DNA of 64,000 nucleotides from Acetobacteraceae bacterium (lineage in GTDB: Bacteria > Pseudomonadota > Alphaproteobacteria > Acetobacterales > Acetobacteraceae), in the NCBI GenBank assembly GCA_003151425.1, contig PLXO01000023.1, positions 1 to 64,000 on the forward strand, written 5' to 3'. The notes below the pieces were generated by a model. It was given only the letters and a program-made list of their open reading frames with translations. It did not search any database and was not told where the DNA came from. Shown here one piece after another: positions 1-7,536 of this stretch. The position numbers and the translations under genes are program-made. Each line of letters begins with the position of its first letter. Position 1 is the stretch's first letter.

Positions 1-173
1 TCCCAAGTGACCATTCCATGGCGGCCCTGTCAGTCGGTTGCCGCCGGTTACTGAGTCGTACTCGCTCCGCGTCGCGCAAGCGAAATCTGCGGCGGGCGGA
101 TGAGGCGCGGGCGACATGACATGTGCGCATGCCCTAGCGCAAGCGCGGGAGAGGTGTACGGGTGACGCGGCGA

Positions 174-3168
174 TCAGGCGCCGGCGCGAACCAGCTTGCC
201 CGGCGTTGCCCCGGTATATGCGCCACGCTCGAACACCGGCGTGCCGGCGACAAACGTGGCCACATATCCATCCACCCGCTGCATCAGCCGGCGTCCGCCG
301 GCGGGCAGATTGTAGTGGACCTCCGGGATGCAGCCGCAGCGCATCGAAGTCGATCACGTTGACATCGGCGCGCAACCCAGGCGCCAGCCGCTCGCGATCA
401 CCCAGCCCGAAGAAATCCGCCGTCTCGCTGGTCTGGCGTTTCACCAGCAGCTCCAGCGGCAGGCCGGGCCCGCGCTTCCGGTCGCGCCCCCAGTGGATCA
501 ACATCCAGCTCGGCACGCCGGCATCGACGATTGAGGAGCAGTGGGCCCCGCCGTCGCTCAGCCCCAACACCGTTGCCGGATCCGTCAGCATGGTGCGGAT
601 GATGTCGTGGTTGGCCTCGGCGTAGCCGACGATCGGGAAGAACAGGAACCGGTCGGCGCCGCCCGCCAGATAGTCGTACGCCACCTCACCCGGCGTGTGA
701 TTGCCGCGCCTGGCGATGGCGCGATGCTGCTGCTTTCCGCCGGCTCGTAGTCCGGCGGATCACCCATCACGAACATGCGGTCCCAGCGCGTGGTGATCTG
801 CTGGCGGAACTGCGACAGCACGCGCACCAGTTCGCGTGACGGCCCCTCGCTCATCAATTTTTTCGGCTCTCCCACACCCGGACCTCAGCGATGGTACGAA
901 TAACTTGCATCATCAGCACGGCACCCATGATGGCTATGGCCGCGACGAGCGCCCATCTAACTTCAGGGCTGACAAACCACCCAGTCCTTGGCGCCCCGGT
1001 GGACGCGCTATGGAGCACGAGCACTAAGTCAACAAACGCGGCAAAGACGGGAAAAATCAAGACGGTCGTGACAAGCAATAGCATCCCCAGTACTGAACGT
1101 ACCACGCCTGGAAACACGGAATCCCGGATAGCCGTTTCATTCCCAGGAAATATGGAACGGATCTGCATCATATACGCGACAAGCGCGAGCTGAAGGCTGA
1201 AAACGACGACCGACGCCACAACCAATGCCAATGGCGCATCCAAGGAAGCGCCAAGAAAGTCAATCTTGAGCTTTGCTTTTTCACTTTCTTCGCGTTTCCT
1301 GGCATCGAGATACGCATTGGCACTTGGTATCTCTCTAGCGCTTACTTCCGACCAGACCTCTCGAATTGCTGGAACATATATGTCCCAACGGTCTTCCCAA
1401 TCTCCAAATTCTTCTCCCTTAAGGAAATCAGCAATATTATACTCATACAAGGGCAAGCTGTCCACGGCATCGACTATCACTGGCACGCCAGACTCCAGCA
1501 GAGGCACGCGCTTTGTGGCGTGGATCTTTCCGTATGTTTCGGTATATTCGATGCTTATAGAGCAGCGAAAATCGGTCTCTGATTTGGGCTCCAGGTTGGA
1601 GCCCCAGGCTCTAACGATGACTCGCCGTATTGCCATCGGAGCTTTAGCAGAAAATACCGAATCTAGGGCTGCTGTTGCGGTAGCTTTGTTAACTTCACAC
1701 AATATTAAAGGGATGCCTATACGGCCATGCGAGCCGTGAAAGGCCGTGTCGGCCCAAGCGACTTCCTCACCGACAGTGACCGTAGTATCTTTATCCGCAG
1801 TAGGGGTTGCCAAATCTCGTGGCAACAGAGTTTCAATCACGACGTTTTTTCCGGCATCTACGCCATGTTTTTTTGCCCAATCCGTGACTGCTTCATGTAA
1901 CTCGGACACATCATATATTTTTTGATAAGCCTCATTCATCTTGTCATAAGCGGACCTTAATGTGTTTTCAAGGTGAGTTAGTTCCTGTTGGGCTTCAGAA
2001 TATTTGGAATCAGACGGATTGATGGACATCCCCAGAATAACCAATGCAATGGTCGCTACAATTAGAAAACGATGAATAGCTTGGAGATTATCCAACAGCT
2101 TGTCCAAATTCACCCCCTGGGCGCCGGTTTTCAATAGATCTGCGAGCGCATCGCCGGATCGGCCAGCCGCTTGAGACGTTCCGCTGCCGGCAGTTGCAAC
2201 AGCGCCTGATAGCCGGGTCGGATCGAGAACGGATTGAGCGCGGCGTCGACGCCGAGCAGCACGCCGACCGGCCAGCCGGCAACCTGCGCGGTGACCATCG
2301 CGCCCTGCGCGCGCGCCGCGTGCACCGCCTGCATCGGCCGGCGCCAGCGCTGCGGATCGGCCATCCGATCGGTCAGCAGGAACCAGACCGGCCGACCAGT
2401 GTCCTGCGCCAGCCGCGTCATCCACGCCAGCTCTTCCGTCTCGTTGTCGAAATCGCTGTTCATGCCGAACGCGCCATAGCCGAGGCCCTTCAGCGCCGAA
2501 CCGAGCCCCATCAGCTCGTCTACCTCGGAGTAGCGGCCGGGCACCATCTCGCCGGTCAGCGTCTTGTGCGAGCTGGTGCGCGAGGTGGTGAAGCCGAACG
2601 CGCCCGCCTGCAGCGCCTGGCGCGTCAGTCGCTGCATCTCGGCGATATCATCCGCCGTGGCCGGTTCGCGATCGATCGCGCGATCGCCCATGACGAAAAC
2701 CCGCAGCGGATGGTGCGGGATCTGCGCACCGAAATCGATCGCGTGCGGAATGCGCTCCAGCGCATCGAGATATTCCGGGAAACTCTCCCAGTCCCATTTC
2801 AGGCCCTCGGCGAGCGCGATGCCGGGGATCTCCTCGACCGCCTCCATCAGGCCGATCAGCGCCTCGTGGTGCTCGTGCCGCACCGGGGCGAAGCCGACGC
2901 CGCAATTGCCGAACAGGATGGTGGAGACACCATGCCAGGACGACGGGGCCAGTTCCGAATCCCAGGTCGCCTGCCCATCGTAGTGCGTGTGCGCATCGAC
3001 CCAGCCGGGCGTGACGAGCAGTCCGTCAGCGTCGATCTCGCGCTTGCCCGGCCCAGCCTTGCCACCGACCTGGGCAATCTTTCCGTCCTTGACCGCAACG
3101 TCGCCGGAGAAGGCAGCGCTGCCGGTGCCGTCGATGATCGTGCCGCCACGGATGACCGTGTCGTGCAT
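174..3168 (-). pseudogene. N-acyl-D-amino-acid deacylase-type amidohydrolase, interrupted and frameshifted
   Basis: This is a zinc amidohydrolase of the D-aminoacylase family, which removes acyl groups from N-acyl-D-amino acids. The ATG at 3168 follows an AGGAGGGG ribosome site. The N-terminal part (3168 to about 2135) holds the HxH metal motif in DAHTHYDGQ and the family Cys in FGNCGVGFAP. After MRSQI the frame runs into foreign DNA and stops at 2131-2133. The rest resumes at about 852 with MSEGPSRELVRVLSQFRQQ and continues to the TGA at 174-176, including SDGGAH with the catalytic Asp. In this second part a base is missing near 720 (SSIA/AIARRGNHT) and one is extra near 325 (RLHP/EVHYNL). 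Function is almost certainly lost if the sequence is correct. Family identity is clear; whether the frameshifts are real or sequencing errors cannot be told here. Confidence 0.85.
854..2113 (-). CDS. Unknown membrane protein carried on the insert inside the deacylase gene
   Basis: I do not recognise the family. From the GTG at 2113 it is about 419 residues. One N-terminal membrane span (RFLIVATIALVILGM) is followed by a heptad-like stretch (EAQQELTHLENTLRSAYDK), a soluble domain of about 230 residues, then three hydrophobic spans near the C-terminus (LALVVASVVVFSLQLALVAY, a long span from VLGMLLLVTT, and WALVAAIAIMGAVLMMQVI). The DNA is visibly AT-richer than everything around it and uses codons such as TTA, ATA and AAT that are rare in neighbouring genes. 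The stop TGA lies exactly at the right-hand junction with the deacylase. The start is uncertain: GTG at 2113 has GGGGG immediately upstream, a TTG at 2134 is also in frame, and the 5' end may have been lost on insertion. No transposase or terminal repeats are visible. Confidence 0.6.
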   Translation of the reverse strand: MNLDKLLDNLQAIHRFLIVATIALVILGMSINPSDSKYSEAQQELTHLENTLRSAYDKMNEAYQKIYDVSELHEAVTDWAKKHGVDAGKNVVIETLLPRDLATPTADKDTTVTVGEEVAWADTAFHGSHGRIGIPLILCEVNKATATAALDSVFSAKAPMAIRRVIVRAWGSNLEPKSETDFRCSISIEYTETYGKIHATKRVPLLESGVPVIVDAVDSLPLYEYNIADFLKGEEFGDWEDRWDIYVPAIREVWSEVSAREIPSANAYLDARKREESEKAKLKIDFLGASLDAPLALVVASVVVFSLQLALVAYMMQIRSIFPGNETAIRDSVFPGVVRSVLGMLLLVTTVLIFPVFAAFVDLVLVLHSASTGAPRTGWFVSPEVRWALVAAIAIMGAVLMMQVIRTIAEVRVWESRKN

Positions 3169-3260
3169 CGTCCCCTCCTGCGTTCTTTCCCGCTGGTATT
3201 GAGAGGCCGCACCACGGCGAACGTCAAGCATCGCATCAAGGGCCATCACCTGAACGAAGC

Positions 3261-3350
3261 AAGGCCGGGGCTTCGCCCCGGACCCCACCAAGGGGCGCTG
3301 CCCCTTGGAACCCCGCCAAGGGCAGCGGCCCTTGGAACCCTCTTTTTGAT
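3261..3350. repeat. Cluster of three GC-rich palindromes (dispersed intergenic repeat type)
   Basis: Three adjacent hairpins are visible: CCGGGGC-TTC-GCCCCGG at 3265-3281, CCAAGGGGC/GCCCCTTGG at 3288-3308 and CCAAGGGC/GCCCTTGG at 3316-3335, followed by a T run. They lie between the reductase stop at 3385 and the deacylase start at 3168, both on the minus strand. Sequences of this style are frequent between genes in Acetobacteraceae (general knowledge, not searched). They may also act as a transcription terminator or attenuator between the two genes. Confidence 0.7.
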
Positions 3351-3384
3351 TGGGTGTGAGGAAGGGGGGCCGACCTTCCTTCGC

Positions 3385-4452
3385 TCAGGCGGCGGCCTTG
3401 CGGTTGAGCTCCAGCCGCGCGTCGACCAGTGCGACGGTCGCGTCGAGCACGGCATTGTGCATGCCGTGTTGTGCCGCGATGCTCTGCACCAGGCGGTCCA
3501 CCCGTTCGATGTTCGGCGCACCGTTGAACAAAGCGCGCGCCGCCGAGGACGGCCGCACCAGGCCGTTGGCCGCCGCAGCGTATTTGTCGAACGGCACAAG
3601 ATCGTTCGGCGACGCGCCCAGTTTGACGCACAAGTCGCGCACCCAATCGTAGATCTGCCGGGATGCGTCGAGATCGGTGTGCACCGCTTCCTTGATGGTG
3701 ACCGCGGCGTCTTTCGTCACGCAGCGATAGTTGCCGGTCACCAGCATGGACCACTTGGCCAGCGGCACGAAGATCGAGTCGTGCACCTTGAGCTTGACCG
3801 GCAGGTCGATCGGGCCGTCGCCGGGGTCGTAACGGATCGCCTCGATCTGTGCCTGCATCTCACGCAGGATCGCGGTGTGCTCGTCGGACGCGAAGCGTGC
3901 CGCCTTGAAGTTGGTCGGCAGCGTGACTTGCAGGACGTTGATCTTCTCGCCCGGCGGCCGGATCGCCTGCGGGTCCGGGCTGCACAGCGTCAGCAGCCCC
4001 GGCTCGAAATTCTGCCAGACCGTTGCGTCAGTGTAGCAGTTCGTCAGCTTGTCGGTCGCGAGGCCCGGGATGCGCTTCAGATAGGGCAGTGGCGGCATGT
4101 TCATGATCGACATGCAGGGCACCTTGGAGAGGGCCACCGCATCCAGCAGTTCCCGCACGCCGGGCGAGCGATATTGCGGTTCCTGCATCGCCAGGCAGAT
4201 CAGATCGTACTCGGACGGATTGACCGCGCCCGGACCATCGGCGGACAGATGGCCGGGCAGCTTGCGCGAGTCGATCTCGACCGGGGCGGACCGGCCCTTG
4301 ATCGGAATGCGCACGCGGGCGCCCTCGGTGTTGAACGCCTCCGCCTCGGCCGGCAGGCAGACCAGTTTCACGTTGTTGCCGCCGAACAGCAACTTGGTTG
4401 CGAGCAGCGACCCGTAGGACGCACCCATGATCAGCACATTGTATGTGGTCAC
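3385..4452 (-). CDS. Ketopantoate reductase (ApbA/PanE)-like NAD(P)-dependent reductase
   Basis: The N-terminus TTYNVLIMGASYGSLLATKLL carries a Rossmann dinucleotide-binding loop (GASYGS). A helical C-terminal domain follows, as in ketopantoate reductases and related 2-oxoacid or opine-type reductases. About 355 residues, slightly longer than PanE (about 300), so pantothenate synthesis is not assured and another 2-oxoacid may be the substrate. I chose the GTG at 4452 because GGGAAGGGAG lies just upstream; an upstream ATG at 4542 would add about 30 residues without similarity to a nucleotide fold. The gene is divergent from the monooxygenase at 4771 and upstream of the broken deacylase on the same strand. 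Confidence 0.7.
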   Translation of the reverse strand: MTTYNVLIMGASYGSLLATKLLFGGNNVKLVCLPAEAEAFNTEGARVRIPIKGRSAPVEIDSRKLPGHLSADGPGAVNPSEYDLICLAMQEPQYRSPGVRELLDAVALSKVPCMSIMNMPPLPYLKRIPGLATDKLTNCYTDATVWQNFEPGLLTLCSPDPQAIRPPGEKINVLQVTLPTNFKAARFASDEHTAILREMQAQIEAIRYDPGDGPIDLPVKLKVHDSIFVPLAKWSMLVTGNYRCVTKDAAVTIKEAVHTDLDASRQIYDWVRDLCVKLGASPNDLVPFDKYAAAANGLVRPSSAARALFNGAPNIERVDRLVQSIAAQHGMHNAVLDATVALVDARLELNRKAAA

Positions 4453-4770
4453 CTGAACTCCCTTCCCTGTCGCGGGGCATGCCGGATGACCGCCATACCC
4501 CATCGAGACATGCTTCGGCTCGCTTGCCGGCAAGTCTGGCACAGATGACGGCGCAGGTTAACTACCATCCTGGGGAACGGCAGGACGATGCGATAAAGAG
4601 ATGAAACGCCGCATCGGTGGTCGCCATCGAGCCGGTGGGTACCGACGCGCGAGGGTGCGGCTTGATTCCCCAATTTCATTCCCCAATGTGGCGACTGGTG
4701 GCCAACTTGCCGGCGCTGCCCATTTGCCGTTCGCTGTCCGCCAACGAACCCGAACCCCACGAGGCGGTGC
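4453..4770. other. Divergent intergenic region with a short direct repeat
   Basis: No gene is supported in these 318 bases, which separate the divergent reductase and monooxygenase genes and should hold both promoters. ATTCCCCAAT occurs twice, at 4665-4674 and 4678-4687, a 13-base period that could be a regulator site. No other structure was seen. Confidence 0.4.
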
Positions 4771-6036
4771 ATGACTCAGATCCCCTTGCGGCACGGCGTC
4801 TTCCTGCCGCCGTTCCATCCGATGGATGAAAATCCGTCAGCCTGCCTCGACCGTGACCTGGAGCTGATGGAGTGGCTCGATCGGCTCGGCTTCCACGAGG
4901 CGTGGATCGGCGAACACCACTCCGCCGGTTGGGAGCTGATCAGCTCGCCGGAGCTGTTCATCGCGGTGGCCTCGCAGCGCACGCGATCGATCCGCTTCGG
5001 CACCGGGGTGATCTCGCTGCCGTACCACAACCCGCTGATGGTGGCGAACCGCATCATCCAGCTCGATCACCACACGCGCGGGCGGGTGATGTTCGGCGCC
5101 GGACCGGGGCTGCTGGCGTCCGACGCACTGATGCTGGGGATCGATCCGAATACCCAACGCGACCGCATGGCGGAGGCGCTGGATGTGATCCTGCGGTTGT
5201 TCCGTGGCGAGATCGTTACGGAAAAGACAGACTGGTACACGCTGGTCAACGCGCGGGCGCATCTGCTGCCGTATACGAAGCCGTATCCCGAGGTGGCGGT
5301 GGTCAGCGCGGTGACGCCCTCGGGCGGGCGGCTGGCGGGCAAATACGATCTGAGCATGATCTGCGTCGCGGCGACCAACCCGTTCGGCTACGACGCGCTG
5401 GCGGCGAACTGGAAGATCGCCAATGACCTCGCCGCGACGCGGGGACGGCGCATGGACCCGGCGCGGCTACGCCTGGTCGGGCCGATGCACATTGCCGAGA
5501 CGCGCGCCAAGGCGTTCGAGAACGTTCGTTTCGGCTTCGAGCGCTACCTGGGCTACCTGAACAACAACCAGCCGCGCTTCCTGGTGCCGGACGGACAGGA
5601 CGCGGCGGAATGGTTCGTGGAGAATCGGTTCGGCGTGATCGGCACGCCCGACGACGCGATCGCGCTGATCGAGCGGCTGTATGCGAAACAAGGCGCGTTC
5701 GGCGTGATGCTGCACCAGGCGCATAACTGGGCGGACTGGGACGCGACGAAGCGCTCCTACGAGCTGTATGCCCGCTACGTCATGCCGCGCTTCTCCGGCG
5801 ACAACGCGCCGCGGATCGAATCGTTCGATTGGTGCACCGAGCATCGCGACGAGCTGACCGAGAAGCGCTCGGCCGCGGCGCGTGCGATGTTCGACAAACA
5901 CGAGGCCGAGCAACTTGCGGTGCAGGCGCAGACGCCGGGGCCGACGCAAGCCCAGACCTTGGGACAGACGCCGGTGCGGACATCGGCACAGATGGGGGCC
6001 ATGGCGCGCCCGAAAACCGGGCGGGAGGCCTGGTGA
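4771..6036 (+). CDS. LLM-class flavin-dependent monooxygenase
   Basis: The protein is a bacterial-luciferase-like flavin monooxygenase of 421 residues. Typical family features include the N-terminal GVFLPPFHP strand, EAWIGEHHSAGWE, RSIRFGTGVISLPYHNPLMV and GRVMFGAGPGLL. Such enzymes oxidise a small organic substrate using reduced FMN and O2; the closest family label would be limonene-monooxygenase or alkanal-monooxygenase-like, with the substrate unknown. The last 40 or so residues are a low-complexity Gln/Thr/Pro tail absent from most relatives. Its stop overlaps the GTG of the following cupin gene by 4 bases (GTGA), so the two are translationally coupled. Confidence 0.85.
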   Translation: MTQIPLRHGVFLPPFHPMDENPSACLDRDLELMEWLDRLGFHEAWIGEHHSAGWELISSPELFIAVASQRTRSIRFGTGVISLPYHNPLMVANRIIQLDHHTRGRVMFGAGPGLLASDALMLGIDPNTQRDRMAEALDVILRLFRGEIVTEKTDWYTLVNARAHLLPYTKPYPEVAVVSAVTPSGGRLAGKYDLSMICVAATNPFGYDALAANWKIANDLAATRGRRMDPARLRLVGPMHIAETRAKAFENVRFGFERYLGYLNNNQPRFLVPDGQDAAEWFVENRFGVIGTPDDAIALIERLYAKQGAFGVMLHQAHNWADWDATKRSYELYARYVMPRFSGDNAPRIESFDWCTEHRDELTEKRSAAARAMFDKHEAEQLAVQAQTPGPTQAQTLGQTPVRTSAQMGAMARPKTGREAW

Positions 6037-6356
6037 GCGACGGCAACCTGCTGGCGGAGGTCCCTGCTTCCCTGGCCGGGGAAGAGCTGCGCGCGCTGCT
6101 GACCACGCCCGAGCTGCGGATCGAGCGCATCGTCTCCACCGGCCAAGCCAGCCCGCCGGGATTCTGGTACGACCAGGACTGGGCGGAGTGGGTGCTGGTG
6201 GTGGCGGGGCAGGCCGGACTGCTGATCGAGGGCGAGGCGGGGCCGCGCGTGCTGGAACCCGGCAGCTACGTGCATCTGCCGGCGCATTGCCGCCATCGGG
6301 TGGAATGGACCTCGACGGAGGTGCCGACGGTGTGGCTGGCGGTGCATCATCGGTGA
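6033..6356 (+). CDS. Small cupin-domain protein
   Basis: This 107-residue protein has a single cupin barrel: the first motif is around WAEWVLVVAGQAGLLIEGE and the second around GSYVHLPAHCRHRVEW. The GTG start at 6033 overlaps the monooxygenase stop. The spacing and the pattern (EW.LVV.G, P.HCRHRV) resemble small phosphomannose-isomerase-like cupins that protect or process reactive products. It probably works with the preceding flavin enzyme; the chemistry is unknown. Confidence 0.75.
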   Translation: MSDGNLLAEVPASLAGEELRALLTTPELRIERIVSTGQASPPGFWYDQDWAEWVLVVAGQAGLLIEGEAGPRVLEPGSYVHLPAHCRHRVEWTSTEVPTVWLAVHHR

Positions 6357-6403
6357 GGCCTGTCCAGGCTGGTGGCCGGGTGCTCGACCTACGGCAAGAC
6401 AGC

Positions 6404-6499
6404 AAGATCCACCGCGGAACGCGCGGAGAAAGGGAAAAGACACTCGCTTCGCGCGGAACCGCCTAGCTTGCCTTCTCCGCATGCTTTGCGGTGGATCTT
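6404..6499. repeat. Imperfect long inverted repeat between the cupin and imuA
   Basis: AAGATCCACCGC at 6404-6415 is repeated perfectly inverted as GCGGTGGATCTT at 6488-6499. Between them GCGGAGAAAGG and CCTTCTCCGC form a further imperfect stem. The rest of the 325-base gap (6357-6681) holds no gene. The repeat could serve as terminator for the upstream pair or be a dispersed element of the CGCGGAGAA type. Confidence 0.6.
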
Positions 6500-6649
6500 T
6501 GTTGCGGACCATCCGAGGTCCCGGACGATTGTTGCCATCCGCCGCGTCCTGCCATTGCACATCAGCGACTCAATTTAACGGCTTGGAGTCGTTCGGAGTC
6601 TCGGCCGGCGGCACAATCTAGGACGGGAGTCCTCTTTCCCAGTCATTTT

Positions 6650-6664
6650 GTTCACCCTAAGTTC
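6650..6664 (+). promoter_or_regulatory. LexA (SOS) operator upstream of imuA
   Basis: GTTC at 6650-6653 and GTTC at 6661-6664 are separated by exactly seven bases (ACCCTAA). GTTC-N7-GTTC is the established LexA box of alphaproteobacteria. It ends 17 bases before the imuA ATG, so LexA bound here would block transcription or early elongation of imuAB. Confidence 0.88.
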
Positions 6665-6681
6665 TCTTCCTGCATAAGCCG

Positions 6682-7536
6682 ATGCCCACCACACAGACCC
6701 ACGTGCTGACCGACCTCCGCTCCCGGATCGCGCGCATCGCCCGCGACCCGGTCCGCCGGCACGCGCCTGCCATCCGCTTCGGCATCCAGGCCCTCGACCG
6801 GCACCTGCCGGATGGCGGCCTCGCCATCGGCGCGTTGCATGAGGCCGCCGGGACTGGCCCGGATACCGAGCACGCCGCGGCCGCCGCGCTGTTCGCCGCC
6901 GGCGTGCTCGCCCGCCTGCGTGGCCCGGTGCTGTGGGTGCTGACGCGTGACGACCTGTTCGCCCCAGCGCTGGCCGGCGTCGGACTGCACCCGGACCGGC
7001 TGATTCTGGCCGAGGCGGGCAAGCAGGTCCTGTCGGTGATGGAGGAGGGGCTGCGCCATCGCGGCCTGGCCGGGGTGGTCGGCGAGCTCGACGGCAGGCT
7101 GACGCTGACCGCCTCGCGCCGGCTGCAGCTTGCCGCCGAGACGTCCGGCGTCACTGCCATCGTGCTGCGCCGGGCGCGCCGGCACGACGACCCCGCGCTG
7201 GCCGAGCCGAATGCCGCGGTGACGCGCTGGCGGCTCACCGCGCTGCCTTCGGCGCCACCGCTGGCGCAGGCGCCGCACTTGGCTGGCATGGGGGCTGGCA
7301 TGCGCGCCGGCGCCCAGGTGCTGCGTGCACCGGACATGCCGGGGCTGGGGCGGGCACGCTGGCGGTTGGAGCTGCTGCGTTGTCGTGGCGGCGAACCCGC
7401 AACCTGGATCGTGGAGGCGTGCGATGCGACGGGTCATCTCGCTCTGGTTGCCGAACTTCCCGACCGATCGGCTGCGCCGCTGCCGCCCCCCCTCACAAGG
7501 GACCGACGCGCTGTCGGCTGGCGCACCGCCGGCTGA
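6682..7536 (+). CDS. imuA: ImuA, translesion-synthesis accessory protein (RecA/SulA-like)
   Basis: This 284-residue protein matches the ImuA family of the damage-inducible mutasome: an N-terminal FGIQALDRHLPDGGLAIGALHE region, then a RecA-like core with LWVLTRDDLFAPALAGVGL and TAIVLRRARRHDDP. ImuA acts with ImuB and normally DnaE2 in error-prone replication past lesions. It is preceded by a canonical LexA box and overlaps imuB by 113 bases, because the imuB ATG lies inside it. The C-terminal 35 or so residues read in the overlap are Pro/Arg-rich and probably not conserved. Confidence 0.88.
   Translation: MPTTQTHVLTDLRSRIARIARDPVRRHAPAIRFGIQALDRHLPDGGLAIGALHEAAGTGPDTEHAAAAALFAAGVLARLRGPVLWVLTRDDLFAPALAGVGLHPDRLILAEAGKQVLSVMEEGLRHRGLAGVVGELDGRLTLTASRRLQLAAETSGVTAIVLRRARRHDDPALAEPNAAVTRWRLTALPSAPPLAQAPHLAGMGAGMRAGAQVLRAPDMPGLGRARWRLELLRCRGGEPATWIVEACDATGHLALVAELPDRSAAPLPPPLTRDRRAVGWRTAG

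Noticed and set aside
854-2135. Insertion sequence
   Set aside because: There is no transposase homology, no terminal inverted repeat and no convincing target duplication, so I call it an insert of unknown type.
3169-3291. N-terminal extension of the deacylase to 3291
   Set aside because: The extension is translated from intergenic sequence next to the palindromic repeats; the ATG at 3168 has a strong AGGAGGGG site and the family start.
2194-4548. A 784-codon plus-strand open frame
   Set aside because: It lies antisense to the deacylase and reductase genes, has an Arg/His-rich composition without any domain, and is a typical shadow frame in high-GC DNA.
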